From: Isoetes taiwanensis
Taxonomy: Eukaryota; Streptophyta; Lycopodiopsida; Isoetales; Isoetaceae
DNA: 64,000 nucleotides
Reading direction: 5' to 3'
Assembly: GCA_021234155.1 (NCBI GenBank)
Contig: JAJEKV010000060.1
Span: forward strand, 8,824,323 to 8,888,322
Under the pieces are notes generated by a model. That model made no database searches, was not told the origin of the DNA, and saw only the letters and a list, made by a program, of their open reading frames with translations. This document shows positions 1 to 10,768 of this stretch, in pieces (position 1 is the first letter of the stretch; every line of letters begins with the position of its first letter). Made by a program: the position numbers and the translations under genes.

Positions 1-1
1 T

Positions 2-688
2 GGTGGTCATTTTGTTAATCACACAATTAAAGAATTGACGAACTACCTGTATATCCATCATAGGAAGGGCACTCCATATTATCCACAAAGCAATGGTCCT
101 GCTAAAAGTACCAACAAGACTCTCATCAACATTCTAAAGAAGATTTGTGACGCTTACAAAATCGATTGGCAAGAAATGTTACCTACTGTTTTATGGGCCT
201 ATAACACTAGTTACAAGATTGCCACAGGCCAGACACCATTCAAATTAGTCTATGGTCAAGAAGCTTTAATGCCTTTTAAGTTTGTTCTACCCTCTCTTCG
301 CTTTCAACTTGCTACCACGCATACTGCTGCTCTATAGGAGCGGGTTTATCAATTGCAACAATTAGATGAGTTTCGCAGAGATGCTTATCTCAGAGTTCTT
401 GCTGGGCAACAGTTGAAGAAATCCTGGCATGACAAACAGATCAAAACCAAAACTTTCAAAGAAGGGAATTTAGTTCTTCTTTACTATTCCAGGTACAAAA
501 ATTTTCCAGGCAAGCTGACATTTCGTTGGCTTGGCCCTTATAAAATTATTCAAAAAGGCCAGTCGAGTGTTTTTCAACTCGCAGAATTAGATGGCTCTCC
601 ATTATCTACTTTGGTTAATGGTTTTCGCCTCAAGTCTTTTCATGCGGATACAACAAACGCCATTCAAGACACAAAGGCGCATGATTGA
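2..688 (+). pseudogene. Ty3/gypsy integrase C-terminal fragment (dead)
   Basis: This frame encodes the last third of a Ty3/gypsy pol polyprotein, the integrase that would join retrotransposon cDNA to nuclear DNA. It enters the window already open (GGHFVNHTIKEL), then shows the block GTPYYPQSNGPAKSTNKTL, WAYNTSYKIATGQTPFKLVYG and the C-terminal KFPGKLTFRWLGPYKI region with its usual chromatin-side fold. In the catalytic block the family normally has NGxxE; here the glutamate is lysine (codon AAA near 101), so the DDE triad is lost. A TAG at 335-337 interrupts the same frame before the C-terminal half, and a stop ends it at 686-688. I infer an old, inactive insertion. The 5' part lies outside the window. 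Confidence 0.9.
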
Positions 689-1819
689 GTAAATCAGCTT
701 ATCTTATATTCAAAAAGAGTTGGATTACACAAAAATTGGGCATAGCCCTTATTTAATCGCATGGGGAATTGCCCTTAATCTATATACAAACTACTCTAAA
801 AAACTTGGCTACTCTGCGTTGGGGGCGGGGACAAACTGTAGGATCACATAACCACCTTTCTGAGATCATAACGCGTATGCGGTATGGCGTCTTGATAGTT
901 GGACATCAGGTCCGATTATCCGCTGAAAGCGGGCAACCCGACCATCCATAGGGATCCTGCGGTTCTTCATCTTCCACAGGTCCAGACCATTCATGTGGCA
1001 AGTTAACCACTCCAAGCAATTCTTCGGCATCGTGTTCACCATATCCATCGCTGCAACTGTGCCTGCCATGGTGGCCCAATCAACTTTTTGCTGACGTGTC
1101 CACATGTGAGGTACATTCCAATTTCTAGTCGCGGTAGCTTCTCTGCGGCTTTCTTTATTACGCCACCTCCTTTCTTTAGACGTTCGGACTCTCGAGTTGC
1201 CTCTCTTAATTACGCCCAATTGAAACCACGGTTGTTTCAAATCATTACTCGTACACCTACAACACCATGACATCCCATCGCATCGTTCATTCCTGTCCAT
1301 CTCCACCCTTGATTTCAGTTGGCTTTTTGGACTTAACCAAAATTTTGATTCTGGGTCCTTCTTTCATCCATGCTACCATCTGGCACTATGAACGGCTCAG
1401 ATTCTACTTTCAAACCTGCCTATAAAAATCTTGGCTGAGCAGACGCCTTGAATCCTAAAGCTTCACAACTTTCTCTGCTCTTAGCCTTACGCTCTTGAAT
1501 TTCTTACGTCGATCGCCATGGTTGCTTCCGCCAAGTTGCCCACTCTACAGAACCCTTTGCGCCCATGGATCCTGCGCTTTTTTTCAATCGGTAATCTTTT
1601 CCACTTTGCCCTTTGTCTAAGAATCTCTTGAAGGTGCATCCGTGGCGTCGTTGAAAGGCGGGGGTTGCTTGATTTTTCAAATAAGAACTCCATGTTCCCA
1701 ATCCAAGACAACCTCGATAGTTAGTTGCACATTTGATCAAAACCCGATGCAGGGATATCGGGGCGATGGTGGATCATACAAGAATCACCCTCAATCGAGT
1801 CTCTTGGCAATGTTTTTAA
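689..1819. other. No gene recognised; downstream of dead gypsy pol
   Basis: Nothing is recognisable apart from short frames on both strands. It may be the 3' untranslated region or LTR of the gypsy element that ends at 688, but I could not find a matching second LTR. Confidence 0.4.
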
Positions 1820-2473
1820 TTGCCCCGACGCACTCCTTCTTTAAATTGGGTTGCTTTATTGGATCATGATGTCACTATTTATGGTCAAGCTTCCTATGCT
1901 GCCACAATATATAAGCACACCAACATAGCGAAGCCTCATGAGGCTTTTGTCAAGCTTTTGTGGAGGAAGTTCTATGGGTACTCTATCAGGAACACCCATA
2001 TCAACAAGCATTTTTTCCATACTGCAATTTTCGCCATTCATTCAACCAGCTTTGTGGATTGGCCCCAAATTTTGTTCCGATGTCTTCTTCATGAAGTCGA
2101 TCAGCTTCGACAATCTCCTGACTCTGGTCTTGAGTCTGCTATGGGTGCTCACTTCCAAGCCATCATCAACCAATGTCTTCCAGAATCAAGTCACCTCTCC
2201 ACCAGACACTTAGAAGCCTCTATCATCTCTCTGATCAGGAAACTTCAAGAAGAGGCCTCTCATCCACCCCCTGATGCTCAAACCTCTCCAGGCCCACAAG
2301 ATCCGCGCCCTATACCTTCTAAAGTCATCAATGTTTCTTCCTCTCAATCACTCATGCTAATGCGTTCACCTCCCATTAAGTCTCTCAAACTTCCACTCAC
2401 AAAGTCCAACAACTTTGCCTCTTCAGCCCATCATCCCTCCACCCACCCGAAGGGCATTGTATCAATTCAATAT
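1820..2473 (+). other. Orphan ORF cut by the LTR element insertion
   Basis: An uninterrupted frame of about 218 codons runs from a TTG at 1820 up to the start of the LTR at 2474, then continues a further 60 codons into LTR sequence before stopping at 2653. The N-terminal part is mixed (WVALLDHDVTIYGQ, FVKLLWRKFYGYSIRN, WPQILFRCLLHEVDQL) and looks protein-like. The C-terminal part is rich in Ser, Pro and Lys. I do not recognise the family. It could be an extra ORF of a plant retrotransposon, since it follows gypsy pol by 1.1 kb. The inserted 9.8 kb element separates it from whatever followed, now at 12285. Confidence 0.3.
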
Positions 2474-3347
2474 TGTGACGTTCCAGCACAGTATACGGTC
2501 CCAGGACGTATACTGTACTGCACCGTCACGCGTACACGCCGTCCCAATCGACGTGTACGCCGACGTGTACCCAAGCAAGGGCGCCCTAGGGGGCAGCTTG
2601 CAATGGTGCACACACTTAGCAATGTGCGCACTTTTAGACCTTTAACCCATTAAAGGTAGACCAAGGGTCATGGAAACCCTAAACCTAACTGATAGCCTAC
2701 ATAAGGCACCAAACCCTAACTTTCCCTTTTCGCCCACAGACCTTCCGAGCTCCGATTCGCGCACCTGAGGAGTCAATTCCAACTCCCACGATCTGTCCGT
2801 GCACCCCAGCTTGTCAGATCGTCCTCCCGACCGCATTTCGAAGCAGAACAGAGACATGGACACCTTTGGATCGAGAGGAGTGAACCAGGGATCAGGTATT
2901 TAGTCGATTGAATAGCCTAAACCTTATTCCAGCCTTCGAACCAGTAGGTTTAGCCTATTAAATCACCCCTAGTAGCCAAGCAGATCCCGAGATTGACTCT
3001 AACTAAAGAACCTAACTCTATGTATGATATAGATTAGTTCTTATTCTTTAGTTCTATGATGATGTGATGGACGGATGAATTCTGTGAACTCACTGTATTG
3101 GGAAGGGGGGTAGAGACTTGAAGCTTAGTAGATGATGCTCCTAGATAGTCCCTCTTAGTGCATTACTAGATTTCGGCCTGTGTACAAGAACCCCACCTGG
3201 TTGTGGGTGAAGGGGCCAGACTGGCTTAGAATGAGGTTCGTGTTCTGACCCTTGACCGATCCCTATGGTGTGTTAGTGCTACCGGGGATCAAAGTGACTA
3301 GGTCTAATGGCTTGCCACTGAGTGTGGGTAAAGGCATGGACGTCACA
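2474..3347 (+). repeat. 5' LTR (internally deleted)
   Basis: The LTR is 874 bp and bounded by TGTGACGT and its inverted complement ACGTCACA. Compared with the 1511-bp 3' LTR it lacks about 640 bp near its 3' end. The text jumps from GGCATGG at 3338 straight to ACGTCACA, with only a G or GG microhomology at the junction. The stretch from about 2868 to 3335 is nearly identical to 11168-11633, while the first 390 bp differ at many sites and by small indels. Confidence 0.92.
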
Positions 3348-3348
3348 A

Positions 3349-3360
3349 TGGTATCAGAGC
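3349..3360 (+). other. Primer binding site (initiator tRNA-Met type)
   Basis: TGGTATCAGAGC lies one base after the 5' LTR end. This is the standard plant retrotransposon PBS, complementary to the 3' end of initiator methionine tRNA, and primes minus-strand synthesis. It fixes the 5' LTR boundary and the element orientation. Confidence 0.95.
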
Positions 3361-3552
3361 CATGTTCTTGGAGACCAAGAGCAAAGCACTGACCATGCTC
3401 CCAGTAGTACTAACTTGATAGGATCCTCAAGCCTCGAAAAAGTGGGAAATTTTTTTCTCATTTTTGTAGTTTATGCTAAGCTAGTAACAATTAAGTGAAT
3501 TGGAACTTAATAAGACTAAAAAGAATGAGCCAAAAACTTGCCAGGCAAGGTG

Positions 3553-3809
3553 GTCTCACAGGTCGCGCCTGGTCAAAGAACTAAACTTTAGTTTTTGAGC
3601 GAGGCGCAAGCTGTGAGACATCGAGCCAAGATCACTCAAACTTGATGAATTTGAGAAAAGTAATATGGTAAGGCTAGTTCCAAGGTAGGAATTAGTTAGA
3701 ATAGCATGTTTAAATTACTTAAATTACTTAAAAATGTGCAAGATCTCACAGCTCGCGCCTGGTCAAAGAACTAAACTTTAGTTTTTGAGCAGGGCGCTAC
3801 CTGTGAGAC
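3553..3809 (+). repeat. Two copies of a 67-nt stem-loop in the leader
   Basis: A block at 3553-3619 recurs at 3744-3809 with few changes. Each copy is itself a dyad. The outer arms CTCACAG and CTGTGAG and the arms around CGCGCCT and AGGCGC or AGGGCGC pair, and the core AACTAAA/TTTAGTT is a perfect inverted repeat. The pair sits 200-450 nt after the PBS, where retroelement RNAs carry dimerisation and packaging signals; that role is inference. Confidence 0.8.
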
Positions 3810-4980
3810 CTCCAAACTTTGAACTTCCATAACTTGAGCTACAGAGCTTCAAACCGCCTGAAAATTGTTGCAATAGGACCGTTAGACAGCCTAGAATCCA
3901 TTTATGACCTCAAATTAGGCTAGAAATGTCAAACCCTAGCTCAAAATGACCAAAATTCCTCAAACCCTTGAATTGTTTTTCCAAACTGTGGTTTGTTTGT
4001 AAATAGAAGCATACCCCATTAGTACTTCGCAAGTATTGCTCTCAGCTCAAAGCTGATGCCTTACTCCTAGATAGAAGTGCCCAAGAACACCCCTTTGTTA
4101 TAGTCATCTAGACCTCAGCATACCAACCCAAGTCCAACTGTTGGTACATCACCTCTGGTCATGCCAAAAGCATAAACCTTGACCTAATTCAGTGTCCTCC
4201 TAATAGAGTTTGACTTATATAGCCGCCACATTGACACTCCCTATTGCCGAGATACCTAGAAAGGAGCTAGAGTCTAGAGTTTGCTCAAGTCACCTCATGT
4301 GTAGAGATTGGACTCCCCAAACCAACTTTTTTAGGGACCTTAGAGTATGCCTCAAACATCATGGAGGTTTTGCAAAACAACCCTCATGTCATGCCATACC
4401 ACCGTCCTAATATCCATAGACTTGGAGATTATAGATATGTCTCCATAATCTTTGCTTTCGAGCCATCTTGCTTGCTTATAGAGCCCAAAATGTTGTAGGA
4501 GAGCCCTTCAAGTAGACCCTTAGACTCTAGAATATATGAGCGTTACTTTCGAAGGATGGGGCTAGAGCCACAGAAGAGGTAGAGGCGCAACCCCTTGAAG
4601 ACATCAAGGTCCCAACCCGACGTCTGATGTGGAGAGGATAATGAGAGGAGACCAAAAAAGCGGACCCAAGAGAGGGAAGCACAACGACAAACACCTAAAC
4701 TGACAAACGAGTAGAACAGGACACCATCGACCTAGCATCAATCTTCATCAAATGGAAAGGATATTTGGTAACCAGCGGCATCAAGAATTTTCTAGATGTC
4801 AACCTCTCGGCTACCACGTCCATGAGCTCACATCAGACAGAGGATCTCGACGCCTTCACCAACTTGACGCACATGAGTTTCAAATGGAAGAACGCAAAAG
4901 GCAGCAAAATACAGTGCGAGGAAGGCGTTAGAATCGATCTGCCGCATTAGCATCACGAGCTAGGGCGAAGGCATAATCTT

Positions 4981-5637
4981 ATGTCGAGGAGAGAAGTCAT
5001 GGCGACACAGGAGCGTATAGAAACCGGAGGGAAGACCACCACGACCTTGCAGCCCAGTAGCTCAAGCAAATGTCATGCAATGTCAGCAACCAAGCTACGC
5101 AACCACAAAGCACCTAAGGCTGACCAGGACAAGCTTCCGGCTCCCTTGCACCAAAGAAGAGAACTTTCATCGGTTCCAAAAGTAGGAGACCATGAAGGGG
5201 AGGAGACGATATCGGGGAAGGAACATCTCGACTTGAAGGCCTATATCAGCATTAGGGGCAAGATCAAGGAGGGAGCATATTCTGCTTTCGAACAAAATTT
5301 CGGACCCGAGAAACACCTAGAAACCAAAGGAAGGGCGACCTTACTACGTCAGCCCGAGTCACGAGACTTCGAATGGATAGGACCCAAAGGGCGGAGGAGA
5401 GGCGACCTAGCCAGCAGGTACAAATCACGCAAAAGGCGACCAAAAGGAGCTATGATAGGTGCAATGAAGGCGATCACACTTCGGGCACAAGAGAGGCACC
5501 TCGAATGGAGCAAAGCCCAAGCAAATGGGAGTTGCACTCGAAATTCAACATGCGAAGGAATGACAATGCCTGCCTACCGACCACGATCTCAGAGCTTCGA
5601 AGATATTCAAGAATGGTTGACTGCAACAGCTAGGTGA
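4981..5637 (+). pseudogene. Possible gag remnant in the LTR element
   Basis: This 218-codon frame, rich in Lys, Arg and Glu, is the longest in the internal region and lies where gag is expected, 1.6 kb after the PBS. No capsid motif is recognisable. In the +1 frame at about 5449-5490 there is a zinc-knuckle-like string, YDRCNEGDHTSGTR. It matches the spacing of a retroviral Cys-Cys-His-Cys knuckle, but both outer cysteines are replaced (Tyr and Arg). This would fit a decayed, frameshifted nucleocapsid. The match is short and could be chance. Confidence 0.3.
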
Positions 5638-8600
5638 TCCTACTCAAGCGATCAACGGCACCGCACAACGACAGCCTTGCAACGACACACCGCATGTAGG
5701 GATGTTGAGCGGTCACCGCATTCCTCACGACGAATATACACATTAAGGAGGAGCATCTTTCTCAAGGGATCACATCGACAAACACTCTTCGCAACTAGCG
5801 TGACGAACTCGGATCAGAGATGAAGCTCAACAATAGTAGCAGCGTCTCAAGGAATCCCGGAGTCAACCAGAACGAAGAAGATGCAGTAAAACCGAAGAAT
5901 CAAACGCGATAGGAGGAGGGGAAACCCTAAAGGAGTATAGTATAAACATTTAAGTAGATCTTCGTAGTTGTTTTGGAAAAGTGGATGAATTAAAATTCCA
6001 ATGTAAATGCGTATATGTGTATTGTATACCTCGGATGTTCACAGATATAGTGGAGAAACATGAGTACAGTCATGTTTTATGGATTTAGCACTTAGATCAG
6101 GAAGCTCCTTCACTTCGACTACCAAAAGAGGAAGCAAGGAAGCACAACAATAGCCCAAGATCAAAATGGAAGAGCAAGTACGAGGGAGAAACGATCGGAG
6201 GCCAAGCAAACCTTTGACTCCAAACACTTCCAGAAGTGCCCTCAAATAGAAGACCGCTCGTCCACCCAATGTCAGAACAAAAGACAACACCGGTCATGTC
6301 AAGATCATCAGCGCTGCACCAGGACATCGTCAGGATGCAACACTACCTCTTGTGACAGCAACAACACTTGACGAACTTATGACACGAGTGGCCTCAACAA
6401 TAGGAGGAACGCTCCGACAACAACGAGCCAACTAAGAAGGCAACATCTCGACAACCATAATTCCACCTTGTGGTAATATAGGGTGATGCGCTATGACACG
6501 TGTATTAGATGGAGATGCACTTACGAAAGCCACTGCGACGAGGAGATATGCCTTCAACAACTAGGTGATGGCTTCGTCAGGTACTCCTACCAGTAATTAG
6601 AAGAGAAGAAGCCGATCATACCTCCGGAGCATGTGGCACGCCAAACGCCCAAGGTAGAAGCATTCGACACCTTAACGACAAGGATAGCAACTGAAGCACC
6701 TTCGGCAAAAAGAGAGTTCAAGATAATAGCCAGGCTATTCAACGACAGGAGTATAATTAAGGCAGGTACTCCTTCAACTCAAGGGTCAAGCTGCGCAGAT
6801 ATAAGGATCCATCATCCCGACAATATAGCCAGCAGGGAGGAGAGCCATGATGCTTTACTTGCCAGAGAGACCGACATGTATAGAGGGACAAAGGTCAGGA
6901 ACTGAAAGCTGGAGAAGTGCTAGCAACCGACTTCTTCCACGAGCTCCCTAGAGGCAACAGGAGGATCAAAACTGACGAGCACAATCAAAGCCATCGGAAG
7001 GTACCTCAAGACAAGAAGGCGGCATAGTGGAACGTGACAACGTCAAGCCATGTGATCGAGGGATCAAACAAGGAAGTTTGGAAGCTCGATGGAGAAGCAA
7101 CTAGGGCGAGGCAAGCCGATGACTTGCACGTGGACTTGCATGCAACTTGGTGAACCCAAGGATGGACGATTCAAAGAACAACCTGCGAAGAGAACAACTC
7201 GGAGGAGTATAGCCAAAGGAATCGCGCACAGCCTCAAGAGACGCCTTCAAATAGCTTCGAGTATCATGAAGGGGGGGATAATTACCGCCCGAGAACAGGA
7301 TCAGGAAGCAGTCCGAAATGTTGAAGCATCAACGACCAGCACACCTTTAGTTAGAATGTGATCCAAAGCGTGTTGTGCCATAGCCGACAAAACATCGGAG
7401 GGCCCAAGTACATCAACAAGTTACCCAGTCTGCGAGTGGCGTTACAAATAAGAGGATATGGATCGTCGGCACCATTGCACGGGAGGAACACCGATGACAT
7501 TGCCAAGGAATAGGTCGCGCCTTCTCGGAGGGGGAGGCACAAGGGGACCTAATAGCGCTAGTAGTAATTGTAATTATGTAAGCTATATGTTTTGCATGTA
7601 TAGTTCCCCTTATTCCTTCCCTCCCATAGCATAACGGATCAAAAAGAAGAAATGTCGGGCAATTTGCGGGGGTGAAGCAATCCACATCCTCAACACTCTT
7701 CGGGCAACACGATAGCGACAAGAGGACTCGACGTATGAGACATCGATGGAGTCGAAGAAACAATATCGGATACAGAGTCGTTAGCTGCCAAGACAAAGAG
7801 TTCAAGATGAAAAACCTTTTTTTCCAACGGCGCCACCTTCAGGCTTTTGAAAAGAGGCATGGAAGATTTCAAGTGATCAACTACACCAGCAAGCCACCAG
7901 CAATGAGAGGCTTCTAACGAACAAAGTCAACCTCTACATCAAAGAGGATCCACCGTCAAGGAGACTGAAGTATCGAGCGACTCGGAAGAACGTTACCTTG
8001 CTATTTCAAGCAGGCAAGGAGTGGATGAGCTTCTAGCAAGCTCAAGCATCTAAGGCCATGGGGCCTAGTAGGTTAAATGTAGGGATGGTAACATCCATAT
8101 TGGGATTAGAATGCATTGTTAGACATTCTCTCGAGAAAGGATTGCCCCAATATTGAGCTAAGCGTCAAATATTGGGAAGGAAACGCATAGGAGTAACTAA
8201 AATTATACACGATTGTTAACAGACATCCAACATATTGAAACCACTTGGTGAGATTGATCACCTCGCTAAGAAGGAATCATTACTAGGATAATTGTTGACC
8301 ATGTATAAATCTAGTACCTCGAAAAGAATAATCCAACCGAAAGAAAAGAAGTAATCTAACAAGTCCGGCCAACTTGTTACGATGACATCAATTCGATTGG
8401 TAGGAATATTCCAAGAGTTTAAATAACTAAGAAAGGGGGAATCTCTAGAATATAAAAGAATAGTACATGTAAGATACATCTAAAATAACAATTATAGTAA
8501 TCAAATAGTCTTTTGAGACAAAAGGAATTGTCATGATGACAAAACCTTGTGGTTTAGAATCGTTCTAACTAAGTAGGTAACCCATAACTATATTGAAATA

Positions 8601-10141
8601 AATGATAACATAATATGTGCATCCATCTTAGATGATTATATATGTCAGCTAAGGCTAGTAAATTAATGCGCTAAGTAAGAAGCGTATAACCTCTTAAGGG
8701 GAGAGAATAGATATGACGTTGTGTACAACGTCATTAAAGGAGTCTTGAGGACCATTTTCTTTTTTGAAGAAAGTGGGAGGGCTCAATCTTATGATTGAGC
8801 GTTACTTGCATCAAATTGACCGACCCGTGTAGAATAGAGTTCACTCCGGCAATGGCCAAGAGAATAGAGCGTAAGCTAGATAGATACCTTAGTGCTCGGG
8901 TGGCCTTCAACGTCTTGAGGCCCGAAGCGTGGTAGCTAACTACACCAAGGAATGGAGCAAAACTATGGGAGCAACATAGCGACCAAGTCATCTCCAAATT
9001 ACTCGACGCCGGCTCAATGGGTGGATGCATTCTAGCCTTAGGTAAGGCGTGTGCATGCATTATAAGCTTTAATGTATCTTATAAATAAGTTACATATAGA
9101 TCCTAATAATTGCATAGAAATTACTGTACGTATATGTATCATACCGAAATAAGTTAAATAACAACGATAATGGAGGTAGCATGTTAATTAATCCTTCATG
9201 GGATGAAATTCCTTCAAGGATAGCTATATGACCTCGGGGTCCTTATAAATATAAATAGAAAATAGAATTCGGATATACTTAAGTGCATCTTAGGGATATA
9301 CTTCCAAGGGTAATGCAAGACCCAAGGAAGAGAATAAGAAGCACATCTAATTCTTGTGTATGATAATTAAAACCTTCTCTATGTAACAATAGGTCTAAAA
9401 TCAGGGTTATTGTTTAAATAATCGCGATCTAAAAGTAATTAAATATTGTGAAGCTTAGAGTAAATATAATTGTACTATCGGAAGTAATGCATCCGATACT
9501 ATGATAATGTTAATTCATAAATATTACCTTAGGGTAATTATGTAAATCACATGCATTAAAGGAGCCAAAAAAATCGGCTCAGGCATGTCGATTTGTGTAG
9601 ATCTATAGCTTGCCTAGTTAAGTATAATCTACGCATGCAACCTATGAGGTAAGGGTTGCATGCGTTGTTACCGATGATGAGATTACTACGGTGATCTCTA
9701 GGACGGGGTGTAATGTCAATGTAGGCATGACCGCGGTTCCGCTTGGAAAGTCTACTTCTGTCCCATGGAAGTAGACGACCTCAGAGAAAGGAGGTCATTG
9801 AGGAATGCATTGATAGGAAAAGCATCTCTAGCCCCATATATGCTTTGATAGGAGGAATCTGGCCTTCACGCCCCATATACGGGAAGGACCTATCCTCCAC
9901 GTTGGGCAACTAAAGGTGTAGGCATGAACGCGGCATCTGAGGCATTATAGGTATTTGTCTCCTCGGCCACGATGGAAGAATCATCCTCTTCCTACTGCCG
10001 GGAGATTAGCCATGCATTCATGTAGATAGGTGGGGTGGTCACCATATAACCAAAATTTTAATTAATATAAATGGTAATAACGTGAGTGTTGACCTGGAGG
10101 AGCCAATAAGAGCTCACGGAGGGCCCACGAGGTCGAACTCT
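5638..10141 (+). other. Internal region of the LTR element without recognisable pol
   Basis: All six frames are broken every 60-130 codons. I looked for the protease DTG, the RT xxDD box and integrase HHCC/DDE blocks and found none that I would defend. The part up to about 8050 is rich in GAC, ACC and AAG and looks formerly coding. From about 8050 onward it is AT-rich with many short dyads, such as the arms GTCTACTTC and GAAGTAGAC near 9750. Confidence 0.6.
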
Positions 10142-10485
10142 GAAGACTTGCAACACAAATTTTGTTATAACGTGTTGCAAGGGATGAAGAGTACCTTAGA
10201 AGTGTAAATTTTGTATGAAATTGATAAACTTTGATAAACTTAAATGTTGTATTAAGTAAGGTTAATAATTACCTTGCGTGGATTAAGTTATGAAATCATA
10301 AGTTAATTGGATAATGAAATAGTACAAGAATGTCTTAAACATTACCTTAGAGTAATTCTAATAATTAAGATAGTAAGTATGTAATTATAGATATTGAAAA
10401 ATTAATCTGAGGATTTTAAGGTCTAAGAAGACTTGCAACACAAATTTTGTTGGAATGTGTTGCAAGGAATGAAGAGCACCTTAAA
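10142..10485 (+). repeat. Tandem 285-bp unit with conserved hairpin, upstream of the PPT
   Basis: The dyad CTTGCAACAC ... GTGTTGCAAG occurs at 10147-10181 and again at 10432-10466, each followed by a similar GATGAAGAG or AATGAAGAG string. Flanking AT-rich sequence is also alike (for example TTACCTTAGAGTAATTCT versus TTACCTTAAAGGTAATCT), so this is a diverged tandem duplication with period near 285 bp. A third weak relative of the flank is near 9520. Confidence 0.75.
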
Positions 10486-10755
10486 TAATAATTGTATATA
10501 TGAAAGTGTTAAATTGTGATAAACTAAATGTTGTGATAACGGAGACTAATAAGTACCTTGTTTTAATAGAAGTTACGATTTGACAAGTTATTTGATAATG
10601 TAATGGCATAATAATGATTTAAAAATATTACCTTAAAGGTAATCTTAATAAATGTGTAAGTACTATAGTAGTATAGCATTATGGATCGGGTTGATTGCGG
10701 GTTAGCAAGATTCCAAGGTGGGGAGACCCACGATCTTTGCGGACGACATCATTTC

Positions 10756-10768
10756 AAGGTGGGGAGAA
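10756..10768 (+). other. Polypurine tract
   Basis: AAGGTGGGGAGAA lies directly before the 3' LTR and would prime plus-strand DNA synthesis. A near copy, AAGGTGGGGAGA at 10715-10726, lies 41 bp upstream but is followed by CCC instead of an LTR start. Confidence 0.9.

Noticed and set aside
866-1306. 146-codon minus ORF
   Set aside because: No motif, overlaps other frames, and lies beside a dead retroelement.
7351-7872. Several 60-130 codon minus ORFs in the LTR element
   Set aside because: Antisense to a PBS/PPT-oriented element, mutually overlapping, no recognised domain.
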